Of a stretch of DNA of 64,000 nucleotides, positions 41,401-49,158 are shown in pieces. The DNA is taken from contig NZ_JAASQV010000006.1 of assembly GCF_011761945.1 (NCBI RefSeq), positions 142,761 through 206,760 on the forward strand, in the 5' to 3' direction. The translations under genes were made by a program, and so were the position numbers. Source of the DNA: Sphingomonas leidyi. GTDB lineage: Bacteria > Pseudomonadota > Alphaproteobacteria > Sphingomonadales > Sphingomonadaceae. The notes under the pieces are model-generated. The model saw only the letters and a program-made list of their open reading frames with translations. It had not been told where the DNA came from and searched no databases. Position 1 is the stretch's first letter, and every line of letters starts with the position of its first letter.

Positions 41401-42656
41401 CGCTCGGCGACGGTGCGCTCGGGTAGCGACGGGACATAGTCGGGGACCGGCGCCGGGATCGATCCCATCGCCACGGATTCGACCAGCGCGGTCGGATGTT
41501 CGCCGGCGGTGGCGAAGCTGATGCGGCTTGGACGGTAGGGAAGATAGACGCCGGTCTGCTCGAGGAGCGGTGCAGGCGTCGCGAGCTTCTCATATTCGAC
41601 GGGGAGCACATCGTTACGAACGGGTGCGTGAAAGGTCCGCGGTTCTGGGCGGCTGCTCTTGACCGCGCGAAAAAGCGAGACGCCGCCCGACCGCTTTGGC
41701 GCAGGCACGCACTCGTCTCGACGGGCCCTCGATCTTGCGGGAACGCGCAGCGCATCGAGAAGCTCGGCCACGGAAGAGCGCTGGATTACGGAAGGCGGCG
41801 CCTTGCCGGGGACCTTGTCGATCACGAACAGTCGGACGGCGATCGAGGTCCCGTGCTTCAAATAGCACTTTTCGAGCCGCACCGAGGTCTGGACGGTGAC
41901 GTTGCGCAGCACCGTTTCGTACTGGTCGCGCATTCTGGCGCTGGGTCCGAACCAATCAGGCATGATCGCAACCAGACGTCCCCCCGACTGCAGCCGGCGA
42001 AGCGCAGCCTGTAGATGGCGGACCGCCGCATAGTCGTCGGCGCCACGCCCGAGGGAGCGCGAGAACGGCGGATTCATGAGGATGAGCGAGGGTCGCTCGG
42101 CAGCAGCCAAGGTCGAGTTGATCGTTGCGCCATCCTCGCCGGAGATCGTAGCCTCCGGGAAGACGTGGTGCAGCCGCCCACGGCGGAGGGGATCGAGCTC
42201 GTTGAGGTGGAGGGCTTTGTGCTGCCCGATTTGAGCGACAAGCAGTCCGTTGCCGGCGCTCGGCTCGAGGATGACGTCATCGGGCTGGACGTCCGCAAGC
42301 AGGACCGCGACGGCGGCGATGTCGACTGGCGTTGAAAATTGCTGCCAGTCGAGTTGCTCCTCGCTCCGCACCGTCTGGGTCGGGAGCCTCTCCGAAAGTG
42401 CGACCAGGCCGCTGACTTCAGCAAAAGAATTCAAGCCCTGGCAGCTTGAGCGGAGGTGTAGGGCGAGCGCATGTTCGAGGACCTCGAAGCTCGTGCGCTG
42501 AGTCCAGCGACCGTCGGCGTCGGACCCGCCGAAAGCAGTGACCATGATATCGTTGATCAGGCGGCGGCTGATGACGCTGTCCGCTGCGAGGTGCGGAAGG
42601 AGAAGACGCGCGGCTTGATGGTCGGCGCCATCGGCCGCGTGGAAGAGGTCGGTCAT
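38433..42656 (-). CDS. Methyltransferase / strawberry-notch-like helicase fusion
   Basis: A 1407-residue protein. The N-terminal methyltransferase has QQFSTP (105-110), the SAM-binding EPSAGNG (131-137) and the catalytic NPPF (195-198), as in adenine-N6 DNA methyltransferases. The helicase part has Walker A GDGTGTGKGRQ at about 470, DEAH (LAFDEAHEMGG) at about 572 and a motif VI-like IQGLGRTHRTHQ at about 970, as in strawberry-notch-type NTPases. Such fusions are common on alphaproteobacterial plasmids and may modify or remodel incoming DNA. The target is unknown. Confidence 0.88.
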   Translation of the reverse strand: MTDLFHAADGADHQAARLLLPHLAADSVISRRLINDIMVTAFGGSDADGRWTQRTSFEVLEHALALHLRSSCQGLNSFAEVSGLVALSERLPTQTVRSEEQLDWQQFSTPVDIAAVAVLLADVQPDDVILEPSAGNGLLVAQIGQHKALHLNELDPLRRGRLHHVFPEATISGEDGATINSTLAAAERPSLILMNPPFSRSLGRGADDYAAVRHLQAALRRLQSGGRLVAIMPDWFGPSARMRDQYETVLRNVTVQTSVRLEKCYLKHGTSIAVRLFVIDKVPGKAPPSVIQRSSVAELLDALRVPARSRARRDECVPAPKRSGGVSLFRAVKSSRPEPRTFHAPVRNDVLPVEYEKLATPAPLLEQTGVYLPYRPSRISFATAGEHPTALVESVAMGSIPAPVPDYVPSLPERTVAERLLSASQLETVVYAGHAWAQTIPGRFKPNKEGVGLTLAEDGDAYRKGFFLGDGTGTGKGRQIAACILDNWLQGRRRNIWVTKNAPLLEDARRDWTALGGLSGDIQPISNWKIDEPIRLDQGVLLVTYPTLRSMRGDHSRLKQIVDWAGADFQGVLAFDEAHEMGGVAGGEGALGAKEGSQQGICGVLLQNQLPSARVLYASATGASDVNNLAYAVRLGLWGPETAFADREQFISGIRKGGIAAMELVARDLKATGLYMARALSFAGVEYEILRHELTPAQIEIYDTYADAWSIIHQNMERALELTGVVDGLENATLNSGAKASARSRFESTKQRFFGQVLLSMKLPTVIAAVRQHLANGQSVVLQLVTTAESILDRRLDALSPDERAELEIDLSPREYVIDYLERAFPTRQMRIFTDDTGTQRSVPMEDEAGNPVYNPEAEAARSQLIEDLCALPPITSALDGLLEQFGHDTVAEVTGRTKRLVSMADGRQKLETRSTRTSQAEAAAFMQGRKRILIFSDAGGTGRSYHASRDVPNQEQRVHLLLEPGWRADRAIQGLGRTHRTHQASTPLFRPVTTDCKGELRFTSTIARRLDSLGALTRGQRQTGGQNLFDPADNLESEYACAALVSWFHLLVGGKLTSVSHSEFESRTGLELCDKDGVMRDELPPIQRWLNRILALPIALQNKIFDEFLSLVETRVSAARDAGRLDLGVETILVDTATLVDDTLLRTDPVSGATSHLLTIEIAHRRTPVALDRILHIADSDATAEFLINGKSGMVALQTRARALMEEKEGTPIPRFELMRPTRREYMREQELFESAWTPIDRDAFCRKWLEEAEVAANKVDTETIRLATGLLLPIWSALPSDHLVVNRIADKAGNSWLGRLVFDEHVVQLFTRLGIDRAENMPPADIIKSASSGRSVDLTRPFPMTIKRSLVNASQRIELVGAPSQQLAWLKALGCFTEVIQYRTRIFLPMATAGDTLDRILRAAA

Positions 42657-42733
42657 CTCGGAATCTCCTGCGTGGCTGCACCCTCAGCAGCATCACGCTC
42701 TCGATCCCCCTCCCCTCTTCCGGCGCCGAGCGC

Positions 42734-43588
42734 CTAGGCGCTGATGCGCTGGACGGTGGCGTCGAGGGCTTTCGCCCAATCCTTGAACTTTGCCGGGGGC
42801 GGTGCCCGGCGGATAATCAGACCCGGCCGTCGATAAAGGTTTTCCGCCTTGTCGGCGGCGCGTCGGCCTTCGGCGTCATTGTCCTGGGCGATGAGCAGCG
42901 TATCGATCGCGGACGGGATGACCAGTTGATCGAGCCGCCGTGCGCCGAGAGAAGCCCAGCAGGGGATGGCGTTGAGACGAGCGAACGCATCTGCGGTTTC
43001 GAAGCCTTCGGCAATCGCAAGGATGGTGCCCCCCTCCCCGCCCCGCCACGAGCCGTTCCCAGGCGTGCCAAGCATTACCTTGCGCGTATAGTCGGCGGTC
43101 GCGGGGTCGAGAAAAATCCTCTGAATGGCGACCAGTTGACGGGTCTCGCGCACCGCGATCAGCAGGGCAGGCTCGAATATGGTCTTCGGCTTCGGCATGT
43201 ACGGGCACCGCGGATGGAAGCGCACCTCGCGTGGCGGCGGAAGGAGGTTGCGGCGAGCGAGATAGCGCTCGGCCAAGGTGCCTCGAACATCGCCAGCCTG
43301 CTCCCAGAGCCGCTCGACATTGGCCGGGCGCTGCGGACCGGTTGCCTCGGGTGCCGAATAGTGGCGATCTGGTCGGACCCGGCGGAGTTCCCGCAGGACG
43401 TCTTCTCGCGAGCATCCGGCAAAGCAGGTAACGAGGATCCCGCGATCACCTTGGCGGATCGACAGGCTTGGATCGCTGTCGCTATGAGCTGGGCAGCGGC
43501 ACATCGCGATATAGCCGCTCCAGGTACCACCGAGCGCCCCGACGATGTCGACTAGTTCCTGCGTGGGCCTCTTGGCTGTAAGCGGCAT
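42734..43588 (-). CDS. Toprim-domain primase-like protein
   Basis: A 284-residue protein. An N-terminal zinc-finger-like region CRCPAHSDSDPSLS...CFAGC resembles the CHC2 finger of DnaG-type primases. A Toprim domain follows with ILAIAEGFETADAF (acidic E) and LLIAQDNDAEGRRAA (DxD form). It probably primes plasmid or transferred-strand synthesis. It precedes the helicase gene and lies next to the replication origin. Confidence 0.85.
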   Translation of the reverse strand: MPLTAKRPTQELVDIVGALGGTWSGYIAMCRCPAHSDSDPSLSIRQGDRGILVTCFAGCSREDVLRELRRVRPDRHYSAPEATGPQRPANVERLWEQAGDVRGTLAERYLARRNLLPPPREVRFHPRCPYMPKPKTIFEPALLIAVRETRQLVAIQRIFLDPATADYTRKVMLGTPGNGSWRGGEGGTILAIAEGFETADAFARLNAIPCWASLGARRLDQLVIPSAIDTLLIAQDNDAEGRRAADKAENLYRRPGLIIRRAPPPAKFKDWAKALDATVQRISA

Positions 43589-44152
43589 GGGTTCACCTCC
43601 TGCTCGCCAGCCTAGACCCCTCTCCCCTCCTCAGCGACGTGCCAGTTGTCGACGGGTGCGACTCGGGTGAACTTCCTCAAAGAATCATCTTTAAAAACGC
43701 CGCTGCTCGCAGCGGAAGGATTCGTGATTCAAAAGATTCAGATTCAGGGCACGAAAAGCTCATAGAAATCAACGGACTACGGCGTTTTGCCTGACCGGAC
43801 GGGGGTGTTTGACTGACCCATTGGGGGCTTCAACCTGTCCCGTTGGGGGGCGATACCTGACCTGCTGGGGCAATCCTGACCGATTGGGGGGGGGCGTCAT
43901 TCTTGGCGTGCTTCGGCCTAGTTTTGAGGCGCCCTGATCGACGAAGCGATCGGAAAGGCGGTTCGCGAGCATTGTTTGGGGGGCGCCGCGCGACTCGGCA
44001 GCGTTCCTCGAATTCTTGCCCACAGCCATGCAAATTTGTCCTGACCGATTGGGGGAGGCCGGGCGGCGGATGATCCTGACCTGACTTGACGGACGAGGTC
44101 AGGTCAGGCAGCAACTAGGCACCGGAGACTCACAACTGATCGTAATTATGGC
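43589..44152. other. Candidate replication origin region with iterons
   Basis: There is no gene. Five tandem repeats of consensus CCTGACC-nn-TTGGGGG start at 43790, 43812, 43834, 43856 and 43875 (22-base steps, the last 19), with a sixth at 44040. An AT-richer segment lies at 43,680-43,770 and a CCGCTG-CTCG-CAGCGG hairpin at 43700-43715. Position just upstream of a Rep_3 gene is typical of an iteron-controlled oriV. Confidence 0.78.
43790..43890 (+). repeat. Iteron array (five copies)
   Basis: Five direct copies of a 15-16-nt motif, e.g. CCTGACCGATTGGGGG at 43875-43890 and again at 44040-44055. Regular 22-base spacing places them on the same helix face, as expected for Rep binding. Confidence 0.8.
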
Positions 44153-45313
44153 ATGGAAACCGACGCTGGCCAAATAGACGAGGCAGTAGACCAGAGCGGC
44201 GAGGAAGCATCGCCAGGCCGTGCGATGCGAGTTGCGGCGGCGCTGAAGGCCAAAGGTGGCGATCAGTTCGCCAAACCAGGCAACATCATCGAGGTTAAGT
44301 TCGTCAAGGGCGAGTCTCTTAGTCTGACAGCCTCGCGATTGCTTGCGCTGATGATCCTTACGGCGGGCGGGGATGCCTGGGAGGATCGTCCGCATCGCAT
44401 GCGCAAGGCAGACATCCGCCGGGGTCACAAGGGCAATGAGCGTATCAGCGACATGTTGGAGGAGCTCCATCGCACGCTGTTCGCAGTCGACGACAAATCG
44501 TGGCGAGGGAAGAAGGCCACGCTCCGCTTTTCGCTCATCTCGCGATCGCGCGAGGAGACGGAGGAGGACGGTGGCGAGGCGGGTTGGATCGAATGGGAGT
44601 TCACGCCCGACGCGCGGAAGCTCATCCAGGCTTCCGAGACCTATGCGGTGCTCAACCGGCAGGCCGTTCTTGGCTTCAGATCGAGCTACGCTCTAAAACT
44701 TTATGAGCTTGGCGCGCTCCGGCTGCATCGGAGGCAGGCCACATGGAAGGGCGACATGCAAGCGCTCCGCGCCGCGCTCGGCATTCCGCCGGAGGTCTAT
44801 GCTGACTTCGCCCAGTTGCGGCGGAAGGTGCTGGAAAAGGCGAAGGCCGAGATCGATCAGCTGGCCCATTTCAGGGTGGAGTGGCGGGAGATCCGGCAGG
44901 GGCGGACGGTCACCGAGCTGGAGTTCCGCTTCGAGCCAAAGGGCGCACCCGAGGTCATCGAGACGGTGGATGAGCTAAATCGGCACTCATCGGGACGCGA
45001 ATCGAGGCGTGACGGTAGCGTGGAGACGGTGAGCGTCGCGCGGGCAGGGCAGGGGATGATTTCGGCGCCAAAGAAGGTTCTTCCCAAAGCCAAGCCGGAG
45101 GAGAAGACGTTCCCGCGTGGGTCGCTTCATTTTGGCGAGGATGAACTCCTGGCGATCGGCCGTGCACATGGCGGTGGCTGGGACATCAACATGATCGCGG
45201 ATGCCTATCGCGAGCATATGGGTGAGCGCCTTGGAAAGGTCCGGGGTGCCAAGATGGTCGCGTCTTGGAAGGGATTCTGCGAGGGCTGGGTCAACCGTCG
45301 GGGACGTCCCTGA
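44153..45313 (+). CDS. rep: Rep_3-family plasmid replication initiator
   Basis: A 386-residue initiator. The two winged-helix layout is visible: LSLTASRLLALMILTAGG early, then the hallmark FRSSYALKLYELGALR and ALRAALGIPPEVYADFAQLRRKVLEKAKAEI. It binds the upstream iterons to open the origin. The C-terminal 100 residues are a basic linker and a small helical domain (WKGFCEGWVNR). A parS site follows the stop at once. Confidence 0.92.
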   Translation: METDAGQIDEAVDQSGEEASPGRAMRVAAALKAKGGDQFAKPGNIIEVKFVKGESLSLTASRLLALMILTAGGDAWEDRPHRMRKADIRRGHKGNERISDMLEELHRTLFAVDDKSWRGKKATLRFSLISRSREETEEDGGEAGWIEWEFTPDARKLIQASETYAVLNRQAVLGFRSSYALKLYELGALRLHRRQATWKGDMQALRAALGIPPEVYADFAQLRRKVLEKAKAEIDQLAHFRVEWREIRQGRTVTELEFRFEPKGAPEVIETVDELNRHSSGRESRRDGSVETVSVARAGQGMISAPKKVLPKAKPEEKTFPRGSLHFGEDELLAIGRAHGGGWDINMIADAYREHMGERLGKVRGAKMVASWKGFCEGWVNRRGRP

Positions 45314-45320
45314 GAGCAGG

Positions 45321-45338
45321 AATTGCACGCGTGCAATT
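45321..45338. promoter_or_regulatory. parS site 1
   Basis: A perfect 18-bp palindrome, AATTGCACGCGTGCAATT, between rep and parA. Two more exact copies lie between parA and parB. The expected target of the ParB at 46764. Confidence 0.85.
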
Positions 45339-45404
45339 TCGATGACCCCCACCGAGTCAGGATGACGGGTAAAACGAGCCCGATGGCGGCTTCACGGTAC
45401 GACG

Positions 45405-45416
45405 ACTTTCGAAAGT
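45405..45416. promoter_or_regulatory. Palindrome upstream of parA
   Basis: ACTTTCGAAAGT, a perfect 12-bp palindrome 66 bases before the parA start. ParA proteins with an N-terminal helix-turn-helix often repress their own promoter, so this is a candidate operator. Confidence 0.5.
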
Positions 45417-45481
45417 TCGTCATTTCTTGACCGAAAAGCGCAAGTCGGTGTACCACACGCCGAATTGCGAAAGGTAGTCAT

Positions 45482-46684
45482 GTGGCTAACGGACTCGAGA
45501 TAGAGGAAGCCGAGCGGATCGTCTCGGTTGCGACGCTTGCGAGTCGAACTTCGTCAGTGCTTGAGAAGCTGCGCGATTCAGCCCGTAGTGCGCGGGCTGA
45601 TGACCGGCGCGAGCCGACCTTCACGATCAGCAAGGCGGCCGAGTTGGTAGGTCGAACGCCGGCGGCGATCCGCGATGCGGAGAAGGACGGGCGCCTTCCC
45701 GAGCCATCGCGGACCGACACCAATCGACGCGAACGATATACGCTGGCTCAGCTGAATGACATGCGAGGGGTGTTCGGAACCCGTCCCTATCGGGCGCCAA
45801 CTGATCCGTGCTGTGTCGTTGCCGTCCAGAACTTCAAGGGCGGGGTGGGCAAGTCCACGGTAGCGGTCCACCTTGCCCAATATCTTGCGATCCGGGGCTA
45901 TCGCGTTGCCCTCGTCGATTGCGATAGCCAGGCTTCTGCAACGACGCTGTTCGGCTACGTTCCCGATCTCGACCTCGGCGAGGACGATACGCTCTATCCG
46001 TTTCTCCGGGAGGGCGAGCGGTCATCGCTCGATTACGCACTGCGCAAGACGCATTTCGATGGCCTCGAGCTGATCCCGGCGAACCTCCGCCTGTTCAACT
46101 CGGAGTATGAACTGGCCGCGCGCATGGCGCGGGGAAGCGACGGGCTTCTCGACCGCTTGAAGGAGGGGGTCGAGAGTATTTCGGATCGTTTCGACGTGAT
46201 CGTGATGGATCCACCGCCGGCGCTGGGCGCCATCTCGCTGTCGGTTCTCCGCGCGGCGAACGCTCTGGTCGTTCCGGTGCCGCCGACGGTCATGGATTTC
46301 TCGTCAACGGCGGCATTCCTGTCGATGCTTGATGAGACAATCGAGCAGCTGGCCGAGCGTGGTTTGGCGCCGGAGCTTCAGTTCTTGCGGTTCGTCGGCT
46401 CCAAGGTCGACGAGAACAAGTCGATGCAAAAGGAGCTGCTGCATTTGATGCGGACGCTGTTCGGGCATGCGATGGTGCGGACACCACTCAAGGATTCGGC
46501 CGAGATCGATAATGCAACCGCCCGGCTGATGACCGTGTATGAGCTTGATGGCCCTGCGACCAGCTCGGCCGTTCGCAATCGCTGCCTTGGTTATCTCGAC
46601 GGCGTGAACGCGGAGATCGAAGTCGATATCAGGTCGATGTGGCCAAGCCATCAGGCAGCGTTGCGCAAGGCTGCGCTGGCGTGA
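45482..46684 (+). CDS. parA: ParA partition ATPase with N-terminal DNA-binding domain
   Basis: A 400-residue ParA of the large type; GTG at 45482 is the start that fits the frame. A MerR-like helix-turn-helix lies near residues 46-70 (FTISKAAELVGRTPAAIRDAEKDGR). The deviant Walker A KGGVGKST is at 119-126, LVDCDSQASAT follows and a Walker B-like VIVMDPPPALG. It positions plasmid copies with ParB and parS and probably autoregulates. It is flanked by parS sites. Confidence 0.95.
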   Translation: MANGLEIEEAERIVSVATLASRTSSVLEKLRDSARSARADDRREPTFTISKAAELVGRTPAAIRDAEKDGRLPEPSRTDTNRRERYTLAQLNDMRGVFGTRPYRAPTDPCCVVAVQNFKGGVGKSTVAVHLAQYLAIRGYRVALVDCDSQASATTLFGYVPDLDLGEDDTLYPFLREGERSSLDYALRKTHFDGLELIPANLRLFNSEYELAARMARGSDGLLDRLKEGVESISDRFDVIVMDPPPALGAISLSVLRAANALVVPVPPTVMDFSSTAAFLSMLDETIEQLAERGLAPELQFLRFVGSKVDENKSMQKELLHLMRTLFGHAMVRTPLKDSAEIDNATARLMTVYELDGPATSSAVRNRCLGYLDGVNAEIEVDIRSMWPSHQAALRKAALA

Positions 46685-46692
46685 AAGTCCGA

Positions 46693-46710
46693 AATTGCAC
46701 GCGTGCAATT
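46693..46710. promoter_or_regulatory. parS site 2
   Basis: Exact copy of the 18-bp palindrome, directly after the parA stop. Confidence 0.85.
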
Positions 46711-46727
46711 TTGCGAGAACAAGGAAC

Positions 46728-46745
46728 AATTGCACGCGTGCAATT
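46728..46745. promoter_or_regulatory. parS site 3
   Basis: Exact copy of the 18-bp palindrome, 35 bases after site 2 and 19 bases before parB. Its position could also let ParB influence its own translation or transcription. Confidence 0.85.
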
Positions 46746-46763
46746 CGCTAGAGGGAGGCTCGA

Positions 46764-47777
46764 ATGAGCAGGAAAAACACCGGCTTCGCGGCCGATCTGG
46801 CGGCGGGCATCGACCTGTCCGAGGAGACTCCGCCACCGCGTCGCTCGGGCCTCGCTTCAAACGTGCTGACGGGGCGCTCGAATAGGCTTGCAGACCTTGC
46901 TTCCGGCGCGATCGTCAATCGCACGCATGAGCTTGTCGATCCGGCGCGCTGTCGAATGTGGGCAGGCCACAACCGCGACTACGCGCTGCTTACCGAGGAA
47001 CGCTGCGCCGATCTGATCGAGAGCATCAAGGCGCAGGGGCGCCAGGAGATGCCGGCGATCGTGCGGCGAGTCTCAGGCGATCCTGACTTCGATTTCGAAG
47101 TGATCTGTGGAGCGCGGCGGCATTGGTCGATCACCTGGCTGAGAACCCACAATTATCCTGACTTCAAGTTCCTGGTCGATGTGCGCGAAATCGGGGACGA
47201 GGAAGCTTTCCGACTCGCCGACATCGAGAACCGGGCTCGTGATGACCTGACTGACCTTGAGCGGGCGAGGGACTATCTGCGCGCGCTCGACACCTATTAC
47301 GACGGCCGCCAGAAGACCATGGCCGAGAGGCTCAAGGTCTCCGAGAGCTGGCTGACCCGCTACCTCGATCTGGCGCGCCTGCCAGAGGAGCTGACCCGGG
47401 CGTTCGTGAATCCGCAGGATCTTGGCATTCGCAACGCGATGGCCCTTAAGGGCCTTCTGAAGCCGGAGGACCGTAAGGCGAGGGCCTACAAGGAGGCAGC
47501 GCGGCTTTCCGAAGCGCAGGCGGCGAGCGGCGAGGCGCTGCCGGTTCTCGATGTGATCAAGGCGCTCACCTTGGCGGTAGACCCCCCCAAGAGGTCAGGA
47601 TCCCCCAAGAGGTCAGGAAAGCCGGAGACCATCTCCAGTTCAACCGGGAAGCCGGTGCTCCGGATTGAGGGCGCCGACCGGAAGGGCATTCGCTTGACCC
47701 TGCTGAGCAAGGGCGGAGCGTCCCGCCAGGATGCGGAGGAGGCAATCCGAGCGGTACTAGATCAGCACTGGGCGTGA
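46764..47777 (+). CDS. parB: ParB partition protein
   Basis: A 337-residue centromere-binding protein. The ParB/Srx domain (about 55-150) includes NRDYALLTEERCADLIESIKAQGRQEMPAIV and an ICGARRHWSITWLR motif. A helix-turn-helix follows at KTMAERLKVSESWLTRYLDLARLP. A repeated peptide, PPKRSGSPKRSG, in the linker at about residues 273-284 is encoded by iteron-like DNA. It should load on the three parS palindromes. Confidence 0.95.
   Translation: MSRKNTGFAADLAAGIDLSEETPPPRRSGLASNVLTGRSNRLADLASGAIVNRTHELVDPARCRMWAGHNRDYALLTEERCADLIESIKAQGRQEMPAIVRRVSGDPDFDFEVICGARRHWSITWLRTHNYPDFKFLVDVREIGDEEAFRLADIENRARDDLTDLERARDYLRALDTYYDGRQKTMAERLKVSESWLTRYLDLARLPEELTRAFVNPQDLGIRNAMALKGLLKPEDRKARAYKEAARLSEAQAASGEALPVLDVIKALTLAVDPPKRSGSPKRSGKPETISSSTGKPVLRIEGADRKGIRLTLLSKGGASRQDAEEAIRAVLDQHWA
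47584..47617 (-). repeat. Two iteron-like repeats inside parB
   Basis: Two identical copies of CCTGACCTCTTGGGGG on the minus strand, at 47584-47599 and 47602-47617, 18 bases apart. They match the oriV iteron consensus at 14 of 16 positions or so, but in inverted orientation, and encode the repeated PKRSG peptide. A possible Rep-binding or handcuffing site. Confidence 0.6.
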
Positions 47778-48698
47778 CGCGGACGAGGCCGACGCCAGGA
47801 GCTTGCGGGCACCTTGGGGCGTCACCTTCAAAAGGCGCGCGACCGCGGCGGGCTGAAGTCCCGGGTAGGAGAGTTGGAGCCGAGCGAGCAGGGGAGCCTT
47901 GCTCCGCTTCGTGGCCTGGAGATCCAATTGGATGCGCGCCGCCGCACGTTCGAGGGAAGCCAGTTCCCGAAGCCCCGTCTGAGCCGTTCGGCCAATCGCC
48001 TGCACCATCAGCCTGGCGAGCTCAGCGGGGGAGGGGGGCAGGTACTTTGGCAGCAGGATAAAAGAGGGGATGACCCGCGTGGTGAAGCCGGCGCGGTAGA
48101 GCATCCGTGGCACGGCGACCGCAAGCAGCCAGTTTCGGTCGCGACCGCGCGGTGGAAGGTTGAGCGTCCGACCATCGAGACTAACTACATCCCATCCGCT
48201 TGTGGGCGCTGGCTCGGTGGATGCGGCCAGCTCGAAGATGCGGTCCGCGACGCTGAGGAGGTCGCCAGTAGGGAAGGGGGCGTCTGCGGCCGCCTGCACT
48301 TGCCGCCAAAGTGGACCGAAATGGGCGAGGTCCGACGTCGCATAGGTTTCCGCTTCAGCGCGATCGTCCAAAACGGAACGTAGCGCATTCAGCGTCGCGC
48401 GGGCGAGTGGGTCGCTGAGGTCCTCATCCCGGCTGAGGGCGATGTGGAAGATGGCCGCCACCGAGATCGGATCGTTGAGTCCCTCGGACGAGCGGGGAGG
48501 GGGCGTGCGGCCCGCGATCCAGTCTTGCAGGTCTCTCACTGCGATCGGCACGCCGGCGAGGCCGCAAAGGGCGGAGGCTCCTTCAAGACGCGAACGGGCG
48601 AGAAAGATGTCCGCGCTTGTGCTACCCTGCAGGCGGCCGTCGAGGCGCCCCAGCAGGAGAAAAGGGTCATCGGCGGGAGGGTTGTCGTCGCGGGCCAT
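47757..48698 (-). CDS. DUF1612 / RHE_PE00001-like protein
   Basis: A 313-residue protein; ATG at 48698. The N-terminal pattern LLGRLDGRLQGSTSADIFLARSRLEGASAL and a C-terminal helix-turn-helix-like segment (ARLLKVTPQGARKLL) resemble DUF1612 proteins on rhizobial and sphingomonad plasmids, often beside partition genes. Function unknown, probably DNA binding. It converges on and overlaps parB by 21 bases. Confidence 0.68.
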   Translation of the reverse strand: MARDDNPPADDPFLLLGRLDGRLQGSTSADIFLARSRLEGASALCGLAGVPIAVRDLQDWIAGRTPPPRSSEGLNDPISVAAIFHIALSRDEDLSDPLARATLNALRSVLDDRAEAETYATSDLAHFGPLWRQVQAAADAPFPTGDLLSVADRIFELAASTEPAPTSGWDVVSLDGRTLNLPPRGRDRNWLLAVAVPRMLYRAGFTTRVIPSFILLPKYLPPSPAELARLMVQAIGRTAQTGLRELASLERAAARIQLDLQATKRSKAPLLARLQLSYPGLQPAAVARLLKVTPQGARKLLASASSASRPVLI

Positions 48699-48776
48699 GG
48701 GTAACCGACGATGCCACGCCGAGAAACCAAAGTCAGTAGTTGGTTTCCTCTCTCGTACGTTGTTTTGCATGGACCC

Positions 48777-48796
48777 GTGATAATTGCACTTATCAC
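48777..48796. promoter_or_regulatory. Dyad upstream of the DUF1612-like gene
   Basis: GTGATAA (48777-48783) and TTATCAC (48790-48796) are perfect inverse arms. The centre contains AATTGCAC, half of the parS palindrome. A candidate operator in the gene's promoter region. Confidence 0.5.
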
Positions 48797-48831
48797 ATAA
48801 GCAGATTTGACCGTTCTTTATAAGGTGGGCT

Positions 48832-48836
48832 ACAAG
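48832..48836. repeat. Target site duplication (left)
   Basis: ACAAG, directly before the left inverted repeat; the same five bases directly follow the right end at 63906-63910. Confidence 0.85.
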
Positions 48837-48861
48837 TGTCGGTTTCCCTATACGACCGGAC
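48837..48861. repeat. Transposon left inverted repeat
   Basis: Begins TGTCGGTTTCCC; 17 of 25 positions match the right repeat read inward. Confidence 0.85.
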
Positions 48862-48940
48862 TCCAGCGTTTCCCGCGATGTAGCGCGTCAGGCTGACCCC
48901 AAACCTCCGGACTCCGATACCAAACCACTGGACTGGCATT
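48858..48940. repeat. Left subterminal transposase-binding repeats
   Basis: Three GGACT-centred units at 48858, 48909 and 48930; the last two share CCAAACC-nnC-n-GGACT. One copy of CTCCGGACTC also occurs at the right end (minus strand, 63830-63840). Multiple TniA sites at each end are typical of Tn402 elements. Confidence 0.55.
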
Positions 48941-49113
48941 GGCAAAGCGCCGGAAAGTCGCGGATTGGGGCGCTTTTGAACCTTTGAGTGGGGAGGGGGC
49001 TCAATCCCTCACGGGTATAGGCGCTGGCGCGGCGCGCAACATTCTCTCCTTGGATCACCGGCGCGCGTTCATGGCGATCAAGACCAGCCGCCACTTGCTC
49101 AAAACTCTATCGT

Positions 49114-49141
49114 ACGGGGACAACCGGTCGTTTGACCCCGT
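49114..49141. promoter_or_regulatory. Candidate resolvase (res) subsite
   Basis: An imperfect dyad, ACGGGGACAA and TTTGACCCCGT, ends 18 bases before the resolvase gene. Serine resolvases bind such dyads in a res site at their own promoter. Other subsites were not defined. The rest of 48,941-49,113 shows no gene. Confidence 0.5.
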
Positions 49142-49158
49142 TATATGGAATGTGACAA

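Noticed and set aside
43790..44055. CRISPR-like array
   Set aside because: Repeats are 15-16 bases with 6-base spacing and no unique spacers or cas genes; they are iterons next to a Rep gene.
43769..44114. Minus-strand frames across the iteron region
   Set aside because: Proline-rich translation of the repeats with no start signal or motif.
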